DNA of 64,000 bases from Theristus sp. LFF4_11 (taxonomy: Eukaryota > Nematoda > Chromadorea > Monhysterida > Xyalidae): positions 79,421-143,420 of the forward strand of contig JASANC010002180.1 of the NCBI GenBank assembly GCA_030248135.1, in the 5' to 3' direction. Shown here in pieces: positions 23,920-36,631 of this stretch. Numbering within the stretch: position 1 is the first letter of the stretch; every line of letters begins with the position of its first letter. The position numbers and the translations under genes were made by a program. A model generated the notes under the pieces. The model saw only the letters and a list, made by a program, of their open reading frames with translations, had not been told where the DNA came from and did not search any database.

Positions 23920-26900
23920 TCAACAAAGTGGCGTGTTGTCAACGGTGGTGACACGAATGTTGTCAATTGTCACCGCGGCCTCGCCACCTTGCACTGAGGA
24001 CTGGTGGCGTGCAATGATGAAGACCTGACACAATTGAAAAAGAAATCAAATCTCGAACGCTGATTGGCTATTATTGTTTATATGACCATATCAGTTAATC
24101 GGAAGAATGGACTGATTGCTTAATTCGACAGCGTTTATCATTCAGAAAAAATAGCCACAGTGAGCTTTATTGAGCTCAGTCAGCAACAAACACACAGACA
24201 CTGTTTACTGACACGCGCGCGCTTGCGTATAATACAGTGTGCCTGTGTGTTTGTTTGCGACTGTGCTATGTACAGTGCCAGCCATAATTAATGCGCAACG
24301 TAGATAGCGATGGTGCTCCAGCGAGCTCGATCGAGCTCCACAGCAGCCCTGTGTATTTGATAGGCTGCGCCGTGCGCGCGCGCTCATTTTTCTTGCGAGA
24401 GTTGTGGAGCTCCACATCTCTCGCAGCCTTTTAACACGCGTGCATGCACAAACCTAAACTCCGCCCCTCTATACTTTGTGTGCGGCAAGACTGCGAGCTC
24501 CATCGAGCTCGACGGAGCTCCATGGCACTCAAACTGCGCATTAATTATGGCTGGCACTGTACGCTTTCAAACTAGGACTGTTTTCTACATTTTCATCTCC
24601 CGGCCGCAGTAAAACAGTCGTAAACAAACACACAGGCACTGTACGTTGATACACGAGACTGCTGCATAATCTCCTGTGCCTGTGCGTTTGTTTGCGATTG
24701 TGCTCCGTTTTCAAACTAGAGCTACTCCTCCCCACCTTTTCGTCGCCCGGCCTCAGTAGCACAGTGGCATCGACAGGCCCACTACGTTCACTCCTCGTTC
24801 GGTGCGGCCCGGCCAGCTTCTTGCAGTTGTTCGTGTTCAGTGATCTCGTGAAGTTGCCCATGCACGCGTGTATTTCCGAGCCGTACGTGCCGCGACCGTA
24901 AGTGAAGCGCAGTTTCAAGATTTGACTCGTCGCGAATGTCGGCGATTCGAGCGCCGCTAAGCCGCCGTTCGGCAAAAGCGCGGCGGCGTGCCAGTTGGCT
25001 GCTGTGTTGATGATGGATGAATATCAGAAATTGTGAAATTATGGCAAGCGGTAACCGTTTTACTAAAATTGTCACCAAAGGTCGCACTAAAACTGAAAAA
25101 ACAAACTCGAGCATTCAAATTTAAGAAACAAAAATGTCAACTTTCGACAACCTTCCGGCTCCTCGAGACGACGCACATTGCGTACGGTGCCGAACCGAAG
25201 ATTGCTGGTGGTGAATTTTAGCGTTGAACCCTCAATCGGTACCGATAGCCAGTTGCACATGTCGTTTTCTTGAAAAAATGCCATTATTTTATTTGCGAAT
25301 TCAGTCTTCCAGAAAGAACTTTTTATTCAAACCGATGGACTTGTGCGTCACAGACACTGAATTCATCAACCAATTGATCTTTCATCATGCAGCATGAGTA
25401 AAACAGTCGGTATTGACTTCAAATAGAAACGTCAGAAAAAATCAAACATTGATTGATTCCGTTGAAATGCAATGCAGTGGCATGGCGCCAATGTGCCCCA
25501 CCACATTCCAACCCCACACCTGCGCAAACAAAAGCCTTCCTGACCGTCAAACTGGCATGCCAACACGTCACAGAGCTCGCCACCTGCCACCACGTCCGTG
25601 CGCACCGGCCGGAGTCGCTCCTTCGTCTGCAGCAACGCCTGGATCTCGCTGATGCACAGATTCTTTCCGGTGTACCGCAGATCGTCGACCGCTGCGAATC
25701 CCGGCCCGCTCGCTAGCGCTTGCAGTTTGAACTGGAATCGTTCGTTTGTGGGAAATCACTGGAGAACAATCTGGTTTATGAAATCAACGATTCTGTTCAG
25801 TGATAGCGCTCGTATTGTGAAAACCGGGCGCGCTGAAATGACACGTCGTCCATAATAACAGTCAGTTGATTAGAACTAAAACCGGTAATATTCCATCGCC
25901 AGTAAAAGCGTTTTTTTCCTTCTGTCTCAAATATCAGTACACAATAATATCAAAAAAAGTTCACAATTCTCTTCACATTCCGGTTTATCAGAAAAACTGT
26001 CCTCGAAACCTGACGTGAACTCACGTAGAACCGTTTGTTCAGTTTGTCGGAGGTCATACGCCAAACGGCGGGACCAGGCGCTTCGTTGTTCTTCACCTGC
26101 GCCGGAATCTCGCACACCAGCTCAAGACCGGTCCTTGAGTCGACCGCGCAAATGCGCAATTCGATGTTGCTTGACTTCCAGAATCTTAAAAATTCAGCAA
26201 CAAACGAAACGGTGAAACGTTCTTTCGTGTCATTTTGGTTTCTTTTCGGCGGAGTTCTTATGACACTCGAAAACCACACCTACCTGAAACTGAACTCGCC
26301 CACGTCCAAGCCGCAAATGCCGAACACTTCATCGCTGATCATTGTGGCCACTCCGATTTTCTCGAATTTCGCCAGCGCGAACGAACCAGCTGTAAAAGCC
26401 AAACAGAATCACAACATGAAAACGACAGTCATCGCGCAAACTACTGCACGGTAATTGCAGTTTGTAGCAAAACAGCCTGTTTTGAACATCCCCTGTTTTC
26501 AACAAAACGTTCCCCATTTTTCTGCAAAACGTTCCCCAAAATTTCAACAGAGCATTCGACATCGTCAGCAGACCATTGCACATTTTCAGCAGTAAAATTC
26601 CAGAATTTCAGCAGAACAATTCACATTGTCAGCAAAACTTTCAGCAGAACATTGCCAATTTTCAGCAGCAATAATACCCACTCGGTTGCGCGGCCGTGTG
26701 CGCCGCCCTGACCAGTCGAATGGCGTTTATCGGCGTGTGTGCGAGCGTCCACGGCACCTCCAACGGGTCCTGCCCGGCGTAGTGCGCCCAGGGGCACAGG
26801 AAACCCCAGAAGTCGCCGCTCGACTCGAAGCTGCACTGCAGCTCGTCATCGCTGGTGATCGGCTTGAATGAGCGGCCTGCGAGGGTTTTTGAAAAAAAAA

Positions 26901-29900
26901 TTTACTTTTTTTCTTTTTTAAGAACAATCTGAGTAAAGTAAAAAGTGCTTAACGGAATGAAAGTATTCTAGCTTTTTTTTGTTCTAGCTTTTCAGGACGG
27001 TTTGAAAAATGGCCAGCGCAAAATTCTAGAGGTTACGTTTGTCTGTGATCATCGGAAGACTTATTGTTGTTTCGACTTATCGTTTCGATTCCATCACAAA
27101 CAACCTACTATCAGGCAACGGGTCAATAACAACTGGCTCGAGATCGTAAATATCCTCGGGTGTCGTCGTCGTCGTCGGCGTTGTTGTCGTGGTCGTAGTC
27201 GTGGTCGAGCTTGTTGTCGTTGTTGTCGTGGTCGTGGTGCTGCGCGACTTGCTGCTGGTTGTTCCCGTCGTGGTGATTGCTTTTGACGATCGGAATGGTT
27301 TCGTCAACGAGGAGGTCGTTCTGGTGCTGGTGGAGCTCTTCGTCGCCGCGCTGCAGAGACGCCCGCGGTATGCCAGATCGTCGATTGCGGCCATACCCGG
27401 CGGGGTACCGCGGAACGAGTAGGCGCTGACGACGAACTGAAAGTGCGGGGAAATTTGCGTCTGGGAAAGTCGGAAAATCGATAGTTGCTTTCGAAAATCG
27501 ATAGATTTATGCTTGAGTTCACAATAAATCAACATTTTGCAAATTCAGAAGTAACTCGTTCTGTTGTCTGCTGATTATTGCTCGTTCGGCTGAAAACACA
27601 TTGCTTATGACTCCAGTGAGCAGCCCTCAAAAACAAATAAATCAAAACTGACGTCCCGCCCAAGTGCAAATGTTCACAAATTTTGCACCACAAAGGTGTA
27701 TAAAGTATAAACGTTTTGATTCTGAGAAAGTTTGAATAAATTTATTTTTGAAAACCGCAACAAAACTAAACGCAAAAAACCTTGAACGGTTTCAGTAGCG
27801 GGCCGGGTATGACAATCTCAATCGGGCCCGGTGATTTCACGTTCTCGGCCAGTTCCGGACTGCAGATCAGCTCCTGCACCGTGGCCACGTCGATGACGCA
27901 GACACGCAGTTTCGCTTCCGGTGTCGCCCAGAAACTGGAGAGCAAAAAATCGAATTTCACTCCTAACTCTTCGTTGGTTGAATTGTTTGTTAAGTTATGG
28001 TACGCTCATTTGTACATTCCAAGCAGTCGTGTTTGATTTGAAATTGTTTGGGGGTAAGTTTAGTGGTGGGAACCTGCGCGCAGATGGCAGCGATAAAGCA
28101 TTTGCGGGGTCCCCGTGATAGCTGAATCAGCTCAAAAACTTTTTCCGAGAATGGAGCAGAATTTCCGAATTTTGAATTTGTTGTCCTCTGAATAGGTTGA
28201 ACGGAAAAGTGAGCGTATTTCTTCAATGAACTTCAATGAATCAAATCAACATAATGAACTTGTCACTTTTTCGCACAAAGTAACGAGCGCATATTTGATC
28301 AAAAAATGGGCGACTGCGTTGGGAGGGAGACATAACAATCTCCATAAATATTAATGGGTTTTTAATCCTATCCAAGGGCCCACATTCTTCATTAACCTTA
28401 AAGGTTCGCGCGCTTTTTGCGCTGCGATAAACGGACAGGTTTAATCGGACAAGCTCCAGGTTTTCTCTGTCCGATTTTTTCTTTAGTGAAGCAAATCACG
28501 AACCGCAGTTGAAAGGTGCCCTCGCCTTCCTGGCACGGTATCGGGTCACTTTGCAGATTTGCCTGTGCGTCCGCCGGGGAGTCGAGCTGCCCGCTGGCAG
28601 TGGCGAAACGGCCGGCTGTAAAAAAGGGAGAAGTTGTGAAAAAGGGACAGCCTAAGCCTAGACCAAAGCCTAAGCCTAAGCCTAAGCCTAAGCCTAAGCC
28701 TAAGCCTAAGCCTAAGCCTAAGCCTAAGCCTAAGCCTAAGCCCAAGCCCAAGCCTAATACACCGATCACAAAAAACAAAATCACCCCGACACTCTTTTAC
28801 AATGAACAAAACGCTCACAGGGCTGCTTGCGAACGCCCGTCCTTAGACTCAATCGTTCCCGAGCGGGGCGTCCGCCGGTCTGCACCCACGGCATGTTGCC
28901 GATGTTACGCCACCGACAGTGTACGTCGAAATGCGAACAGTCCAAATCAGTGGCCTTCGTGATGTGACGGTCAATCGCCGAGGCTTGTTTGTAGGGCACC
29001 TGCACTGGCATCAGAAAAGAAACTGCTGGATTCGAAAAAAGTATTGTGTGACTTCTGCCATCATAAGCTCCCATCGCTGGCGCCGAAATGAAGCGGGAAT
29101 TCCCGTTGTCGTGAAATTCGTCGTATTCCGGGACCTAATGCTAGGGCCTTGCCTATACCGGGGTCTATTGCAATAGTCGGACAAAAGTGCACAATGTTTC
29201 TTCAGGTTTTAACTAGAACTTGCGCAGTATCGTTTCAAGACCGGATACGGTAGGAGCCTAAGCATAACTGGTACAGGGCAATTGAATAGTGCGAACAGCA
29301 TATTTTCTGGCCACCTTTGTCCCGTGCCGTGTGGCCGGGCGGGGACACTGACCTGTTCGTTTCGTTCTTCCTCTTCTTCTTCTGAGCTTTCTTCACTTCC
29401 AATCTCTTCGCCGTTGAAGCGGACCACCGGTGGAGTTTCGGCGGTTGACTCTGAATTTCAATGAACTTTGAAGTTGGCGTGCATTGTGAATTTGAAACTT
29501 TTTACTGATTATAGAGGTCATTGAACACTTCAGTCAACACTTTTCTGAAAAGCTTTGTTGCCTCACGTGTTGATCCGTTCCGTTCTCTCCAGCGTGTGCC
29601 TCAGCTCTTAACCAATCAACGGATTGCACAAAAAACTGTTGTCCAACCACGTCACCTGCTCTCTTATCACCACAGACGATCGCTTCATAAGTGATGTCAC
29701 TCAGCAGTGCGACGCTGCCGAGAAACGAGGAAAAGTTGTACGCTCGAATGCCGATCTGAAAATGTACGACACAAACCATCATAAAAATTCGTTTTCAAAT
29801 TCATTCCTCGTCATTGCACCTGCCGAATCTCGTGCAGAATGTATTCGCTCAAAAAAATTATTTGCTGTTCCAGAACACGGAGCTCAATGGACAGTTTTTT

Positions 29901-32263
29901 TTCAGCGCGTTTTTTGCAAACCTTTCAACATACCTCCGCTCCTAATGTGATATAAGTTAAGTTTCCGTGGCTGTTTTCTGTTGAGTTTTTTTCACAAATT
30001 TTGTGCCCCCTTTTCTCTGGATGATGCAACAGCATCTCCGCCGACACCGCAGACCACAATATAAAGCCATTCTGTTGATGAACAAAGTGTCCGGTCCACA
30101 AGCGACGACCATACCAAGAACGGCTCAATCATGTCGCTGATTGCAGTGCGTTTGTATTTTAAGTCCAACACAACAAAAAACAAAGTGTGCGGTCTTCAAC
30201 GCACAAGCACACACCGACCAAGAACGGCTCGTCAATTGGCGGCAGTATCACCTCGCAGCGTCCACTCCTTGGCGTCTGCTCGTTGCATTCCTGTCGCGGG
30301 CGGCCAATGCGAACGAGCGTCTTCGGCTCCAACATCAGCACCTCGATTTGACTGCCCGAATAGAGCCAATAGCTGCAGGAAAATGTACAAAATGAAAAAG
30401 TTTTCATTCCGGAAAGTGAATTCAGTTCAGATCAGGTGTTACACAGAAAGTAAAACAGTTCAAAATTCGAGCGTTGCTTCATTGTTTGACCGACTGACAT
30501 TCGATAGTCAACTCATTTGTAGACGTCGAATTTCGTGTGGATTCAAATGTTAAAAAGACGTCGCTTTCAGGTATTTCTGAAAACAAATTGGCGACCTTCC
30601 AATGTCAACAGCTTTGTCGACGCACAAATTGTGTCAACAGTGATCGTGCAAATTACCGTATTACCTCTATTAAACCCCCCCCAAAATTAACCCCCCCCAA
30701 AAATAAACCCCCACCCCCTCGACAAGTTTCCAAATAATCCCCCCCCAAAAATAATCCCCCATGGGGGATTATTGAAACCTGTTTGAAACACATACCCAGC
30801 GAATTCAGTGGCTGGTTGCAGTGAAAATGATGAAATTGTGCTACCAAAGGCCCCAAATGGATGAGTTAATGGTAATTTCATTACAAAAGGCTGTTGTAAA
30901 AGAAAATTTCTATGTAGAATAGAAGTTGTTGCGACTTCCTTCCTGCCATGGAAGGTATTTTTGCCATTTTGCCCACTCCTAAAAATGGTTTCCAAATAAA
31001 CCCCCCCCCAAAATAAAGCCCCCCCCCCAAAAAATAAACCCCCACCCCCAGAAGTCGCTGAAGAAATAAACCCCCATGGGGGTTTATTGGAGGTAATACG
31101 GTACTTCAGCTTCACTTTATACCTGAACTTCAGCAGGCCTTGTGTTGTCTGACATTTGATCTGGTTGCTGACGAGCAAGGCCGCTTTGCTGCCGAGCCCC
31201 TTCGAACCGGCCAGCAGCACTCGAGAGCCTGTGCCGGGTTGAAAAATAAATTTCGAAAATTTGTTTGTCGAGTTTTTTTTTCGTTTTATTTTGTTTTGAA
31301 CACGCCCCCCCCCCACCCGACTCCTGGAAACCCAAAGCTACCAACACTCCGGAGGGTTTCGGGGGAATGGACGGTGGCTCACCATTTCGTGGCACCAATA
31401 CCGTTGCCACGTGAAGCGGACAGCCTCTAACTCTACGCCTCCTTCGAACCAGCCAATCAGCACCCACCCAATAACCAAACGCCACCACCAATCCACCAAC
31501 CAATCAATCAGCACCCACGCAACAACGAAAACTCCACCAACCAGCCGCCGGCGTCCGCTCGTCCCCACCGGGCATCAGATGCGGCTCCGGCCCGTCCGGC
31601 CACATCGCGTCGCCGGCCTTTCGAAATAAAAAAAAGTCGACAAAGTCCAGCGCGGTGCGGCTGGCGTTCACGTTGCCCCAGCGGCATTCCGCAGGCGCGC
31701 TGAGGTCGCAGTTCAGCTCTGCGGCATCGCTGATCGCCGACCCCTCGGAGGTGTCGTGCAGCGGCGACCAGTCGCGGTACACCACCGGCGTGCCGCCGTA
31801 TTTGCCCGGATTCGTCCAGCTACAATCAGCGTCCAACGTCTTCCCCTCGTCGACACACCATCGTTCGCCGATCGACTCGTGGTCGAGCTCGATGTCGAGG
31901 TGCTGCTCGAGCACGCGCAGGTCGCCGTAGTTGCCGGGACCGCACGCGACGGCTGCGCGGAGAAACGGTTTTTTTTTCTTCTTAAATTGTTGAGAAACAC
32001 AAAATCTGGTACAGTTGAATGATAAGTTATAAATTCAAACTCTAAATTTTTGGTAATCAAATCAGCTGATTGGTTGGTGTGCGGTACGTGCAAAAACAAG
32101 TGCGATAAACAAAAACTGCGAATGATCTGCGTATGAATGGATCGGTTTTTTCTTCACCTGTTTGAGGGCTTTATGAAGCGGTTGAATTTCAAGCAATCGA
32201 AATATGTTTGGAAAACGTACCGAGTTGCACAGCAATAGTGGCCAATGTAAATTTTAGCCACAT
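23920..32263 (-). CDS. Secreted protein with four MAM domains and a Thr-rich linker
   Basis: Exons, 5' to 3': 32221-32263, 31569-31952, 31383-31430, 31123-31228, 30215-30372, a tentative 17-nt exon 30055-30071, 29671-29755, 29353-29450, 28819-28999, 28500-28615, 27781-27934, 27109-27436, 26682-26876, 26284-26389, 26025-26184, 25545-25731, 25152-25268, 24736-25001, 23920-24024 (TGA). All junctions are in phase except 28500/27934. The product is about 950 aa. It opens with a signal peptide (MWLKFTLATIAVQL|A). Four MAM domains follow, each opening with a C.F/L...C.W core (LNCDLSAPAECRWGN; LDCSHFDVHCRWRN; LQCSFESSGDFWGFLC; LACQFDENDMCNW) and closing with the DDI-like strand (ALLSDITYEAIVC; AAIDDLAYRGRLC; AAVDDLRYTGKNLC; VTIDNIRVTTVDNTPLC). 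An acidic linker (SEESSEEEEEE) joins the first two and a Thr-rich, mucin-like linker the second and third. There is no membrane segment. MAM domains mediate extracellular protein-protein adhesion; the orthologue is not assigned. Confidence 0.87.
24225..24790. repeat. Tandem duplication of an exon-intron junction, second copy split by a MITE
   Basis: On the minus strand the end of exon 24736-25001 (codons for TVLLRPGDEK, then donor) and the first intron bases (...AGTTTGAAAACG...CAATCGCAAACAAACG...) recur just downstream as TVLLRPGDEN, AGTTTGAAAGCG, the Tc1-like MITE, and CAGTCGCAAACAAACACACA. The copies are about 24670-24775 and 24561-24625 plus 24225-24272. Confidence 0.8.
24273..24559. mobile_element. 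Tc1-like MITE
   Basis: A 287-bp element with 24-26 bp perfect terminal inverted repeats (CAGTGCCAGCCATAATTAAT..., and complement) flanked by TA on both sides. The interior is rich in GAGCTC-containing inverted segments, giving extra stem potential. It has no coding capacity. It lies in the last MAM-gene intron, inside the second copy of a local duplication. Confidence 0.92.
28650..28757. repeat. Interstitial telomere-type array, GCCTAA (TTAGGC) units
   Basis: About 13 consecutive perfect CCTAAG units, with a few CCCAAG variants at one edge. TTAGGC is the nematode telomere repeat. The array lies inside the MAM-gene intron between exons 28819-28999 and 28500-28615. The long Lys-Pro and Leu-Gly open frames across it are artefacts of the repeat. 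Confidence 0.93.
30656..31101. mobile_element. TA-flanked CCGTATTACC element, copy 2
   Basis: A 446-bp copy with TA on both sides, ends CCGTATTACCTC / GAGGTAATACGG-like, the CCCCCATGGGGG palindromes, and the same conserved core as copy 1 (about 30780-30960). It lies in a MAM-gene intron only about 20 bp from the donor of exon 31123-31228. Confidence 0.9.
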
Positions 32264-32300
32264 ATTTCTTTACTATATCCCGTTTTCAAGATCTAAAAAA
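32230..32300 (-). promoter_or_regulatory. Candidate splice acceptor in the MAM-gene leader
   Basis: On the minus strand, TTTTTTTAG lies about 35 nt upstream of the MAM-gene start codon, and all three frames between it and the ATG are closed. That is the pattern of a 5'-UTR acceptor, either cis or for spliced-leader addition as known in nematodes. No leader sequence is visible to confirm it. Confidence 0.35.
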
Positions 32301-34186
32301 ATGTACGTTATTAGCAAATTTCACTGGTAAATCAATATCTTCAAGAAGATGCATGACTTTGCGTCAGCATTCTCCAATTCGTCGTAAACAATAAATGCAC
32401 ACAAGATGCACCTGAGAACGATGTTTGACTGAAACAAGTCAAAACTAGTCCGCATGCTTTGTTTATAATCCCAACATTCACACTTCCACATCGTGATCGT
32501 GCGTATTTCGAAAATTTTACAATCTCATTTTAATCAGTCCTAAAATGATTCCCACCGCAACAACGCAGCGTTTCAAAATTCGCACACACGAGGGGAAATT
32601 TTGATTTTGAAAGTTTCGTCTTGCACACATGTTCTTCGACAATCATCACAAACTTTACAGTGTACGTACAGGTATTGAGTTTTGAACGTTTGCATATTCA
32701 GATCGTTGTCGTTGCTATCTGCGATTAAAATACAAATTCAAGTGCGCGAAACGCGATAAATTGCAAATATCACAGTGCAACTGAACATCATAAAATTGCT
32801 AAAAAGTGTTGTTTTGTCATTTTCTAATTACTGATGTGAAATCATTAGCAAATCAACATGGCATACTCAAATCGAAACAATGTCTTCTCCTCTTCTTCAA
32901 TTTTCTTCTCAAAGCCGCTAAAAACTTCTTCTCGTCATCCTCGCTTTCGGGTGCAACAGCACTTGCGAATATCGATCCATTTTCACAGTTGACGAGCCCA
33001 ATGCGATCACGGTCAATATCGGTGGACTCCGTTGTGAAAATGGTATTCGATTGGATAGTTCTGGTTTTGTGATATGTCGCGGTGCTTCTGCGATTAATTA
33101 ATTTTTTGCGGGTTTAATTAATTGATTAATTGATGTTTTTTTCATTCACTCATTTATTCAATGGTTGTGTGACTGTGTGTGACTTATTGATTGACTGTCT
33201 TACTGACAGCGTGACTGAATCTGTCCAAACGACGGATGGACCGTTGTGCAACATAGAAGGCGTTACGTTTCATGGAGTTTCCCGTCTTGATTCTGTCCAG
33301 AACCTCAGCCTTCTACGGTATGGCCGATTAAACATGGCAGCTTTTTGAATGAAATTTGAATGAAAAGAAAAAAATAGACGTTCAGAATTTTAAACCCAAT
33401 TGTGTGTCAAATATGACGTGTTTTTGCAAACTAATTTATTCTTCGTGTCATTACGTTCATTCTTTCTTCCTTTCACACACGAATGGGAATTATCTTGGCA
33501 TTCTTGAAAACGACAACTCCTAGTCTGCGACTGATCCCGCCTTGGACAATACAAGGACTGCCTTATTTATCCGGCCATACTGTACGTACAGCGCGTACAT
33601 CGGTATTACGCACTCCAACAATTTGAGGAAACTAAAGCTGTTCGAGTTGTTGCGTTTTTGCATGACCAACGTAACGGACTTGAAATAAATACATGGTGGT
33701 AAAACACACTCTGTATGAATTATATAGCAATAAGCCTGTAGAGCTACATTCTGCACAAGCGTCTACATGAAACGCGAAGACCGACACTGTGCACAAAAAC
33801 TACGTTACTGAAGAACATTATAAGGGGCCGTTATCTGAGTTAGCTCTCACGCCACTTTACTTTCCAATATGCGCACACACAACATGAATGGTGACACCAT
33901 AAATCACGTTGCGCGTCGCTTTTGCCCATACCATCGATCTACGCAATTACACGCAAATCTGTCAGACTAATCTCTAGTACTTTTCCGTACTCCTGTAAAT
34001 CAATACACGCACATCGAGTTTCGATGACAGCAATACGCAATATCAAGATTCTGCATGACAGTTTCAGAACCATATATAACGAGCCCGCTTCACCAGTGAT
34101 CACATTCACAGGTTGTGTTTTTCAGTCGGTTTTTATTTTGCACGGGTCGCTTTTCGCCGTGCTCAACAAATGTCGGTCGTTCTGAG
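32264..34186. other. Divergent intergenic region
   Basis: This separates the minus-strand MAM gene from the plus-strand gene at 34187 and should hold both promoters. An open plus frame near 32,940-33,045 (ending RSRSISVDSVVK, then GTATTC) could be an upstream exon, but I cannot link it in frame. There are AT-rich runs and a TTAATTAATTGATTAATTGA stretch near 33110-33135. Confidence 0.4.
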
Positions 34187-35588
34187 ATGAGAACACCTGC
34201 GAATATCATTGTACCGGCGGATTTCGAACGGAGGAGCGCCGTAGCAGACACCGCAACAAGCGGTTCGTTTGCGTTTTCCCTTTTTATACCAATTGTGAAA
34301 TTCTAACTATTTTTTAGGATCTGATGGCATTCATTCATCAAGCCAGGGCGGGTGCCTGATGAGTCATCCGCTGAACCATCAGTGAGTAGTCAATGGTCAG
34401 CAACATCAAATGCGAAACGACGTTGCAAACAGCAAAAAATGTTTTTAAACGAATAATCAAGTACAGAATTTCAAGAAAGTTCTTGTTCGTTTGCATCACC
34501 GCACGTCACAGAACGAAACGTTATGGCGAAAGAGCTCGCTTTTGTTGCGCTTGTGCGAAAACACCAAGCGTTCGAGCTAAAAGCGGTTAGTCATCGGCTA
34601 TAAAAAAAAATTACCACGGTATGTATTTACGAGGGTAATATTTCACTGTGGTAACCAAAAAAGTCAGTGATCATTCAGTGCGGCAATCTAGCTGGTGTTG
34701 CCTACACGCACGCTTGCAACGCGCTGGCAACCAAACTAGATCGCTTTGGCCAGCCGAAGTCGGCATTGAACCCCGCACTTAATCGGTCCGTCATCGAAAA
34801 AACGCAGAACGGAATCGTCCTGCATGGCACTATGGAGGCCGCCGTTGCAGACTGGGTAATTTTACGTTTAATTCACAATTTACAGTATTTTTGCGATAAT
34901 TTTACACCATCCGAAAAACTGCATTATCTTTCTTATTAAATATGCATTAATTAAATTAATTAATTGGCATAAATTAATATGAGGAAAATGTTTCACGGCG
35001 GTGCCGCGGCAATTTGAACTCAGCCAAACTGGCATTTGGCATTGGCAAAAATGTGACGGCAGTTTTGTGCGAGAAAATGTTTTCCAAAAAAACAAACTAA
35101 TCCAATCACAATTTCCACGCAAAAAATGATAATATTTCCCTTTTGCACAAAAAGACAACATTTTTTCAGCACCCAAAAAAGATATGTGCTCCTGGACGAC
35201 TTGGATCCGCAGTCGACCGCGTTGCTGTAGTTCCGAGCAAATGTTGGTCGTATGAGGTTTTCTGATGAAACACATTTCAATTTACAATGACTAGAAAAGC
35301 CTGTTCAAATTTTCAGACCATCTACAAGGACTGCGGCGACAACTTTGGCAAAATTAGCAACGGCCTGACGAAGCTGGCAAAACATCGCCATTTGAACCAC
35401 AATGCTCCGTTAGCAGCCTTATTGTCTGCAATTAGCCGAATAATGACGTCGGTTAGCAGAGAATCTGATTTTTTTGAAAAGCCTCACATTTTTTAACTTT
35501 ATCGATTCAGGGCAAAACATGCGCGAGGATGTTCAAAAGAAATCATCCAACCGCACAATCCGCTAACAGAAATATCAACTGCCCGTGA
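34187..35588 (+). CDS. Unrecognised protein of about 211 aa, six small exons
   Basis: Exons 34187-34262, 34318-34381, 34480-34585, 34679-34855, 35317-35451 and 35511-35588 (TGA) join in phase from ATG to stop. The N-terminal third is polar and Ser-rich. From the third exon the product looks alpha-helical with many Ala, Leu and Lys (for example MAKELAFVALVRKHQAFELK, YTHACNALATKLDRFG, FGKISNGLTKLAKHRH). The C-terminal tail is basic and ends NINCP. The helical pattern is loosely like a BAR-type bundle, but I do not assign it. The third exon's acceptor (GAAAG|T) is weak and was chosen because it alone keeps phase. The gene is small, without signal peptide or membrane segment, so probably cytosolic. 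Confidence 0.6.
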
Positions 35589-36631
35589 TTGTTAAATTTG
35601 TTGATTAAAATTTTTTCCAATTAAATTAAAATTTTGCAATATTTTGATGGTAATATTGTTATTTTAATAAGTAATCAATTTGTAATGCTATAATTTCTTG
35701 TGTTTTTGCGATCACCCATTTTCACCATAATTTGTAATCACCATAATCTTTTTTCAATCACCCATTCTTTCCAAAGGGTTACATGTGCATGTACGTTGCA
35801 TGTTTTGTTTAAAATTATAGTTTCACACCTCTTTGTTCTGCAATTGCCCAACTTTTTTCTGTTTGTTTGAATTGTTTTACAACTGTTTCCACAGTTTAGT
35901 GTAATTTACTGTAACACCCGTTCAAAATAGTACATATACAGTACATGTGCAAGAATCGTTATTTGTGTTACTGTGTTTTCCCCCGTACGTGGAACAAAAA
36001 AGTTAATCGTGAAAAGGACTGTTCGCGCGCGAAGTGTAGCATCTTATGAAAGAGACTGAAGAACATCGTCTGTTCTGTATACGATACCGTCTAACAAGAT
36101 ACGTTACCTAACAAGAACGCTACCGTCTACAATTACTGTATACGAACCGCGATGAAGTTAACAATGCAATCACCACGCGATTGGACATACTAATAGACAC
36201 CATTCGTGATTTATACTTTCTCATCACCATTCGTAACGATTTTTAACGGATAAGTTTACTTTCTGTTTCTTACCATTTCTTTTCCATTTTTGCGCACTTT
36301 TCACTTTCCACCTTTTCACGGTTTTCAATGATCCAACTTTCCTTTTTTCTTTTCTTTTCCAACTGATCACCATATAATTGTTCGTTCTTGTATCCCCTGT
36401 CCCTCACTTGTTTTGGAGTTAACTTATTTTAGATTGTGATTAAACTTTTGTGTGTATTGTGATTTTCATCGTATTATTTTGTGATTGACTGCGTGACTTA
36501 CCTGTGCATATATTTACATTTATTGTACCTGACTTACTTTACATGTGCAACTGAGTGCGCAACGAAATTGACTTGATAAAAATAATTGATTTACTGAATT
36601 GACCTCCTCGGCGGCCACCATATGGACAGAC

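Noticed and set aside
28516..28962. Long open frames rich in Lys-Pro or Leu-Gly
   Set aside because: They read through the GCCTAA hexamer array inside a MAM-gene intron; a six-base repeat stays open in several frames by composition.
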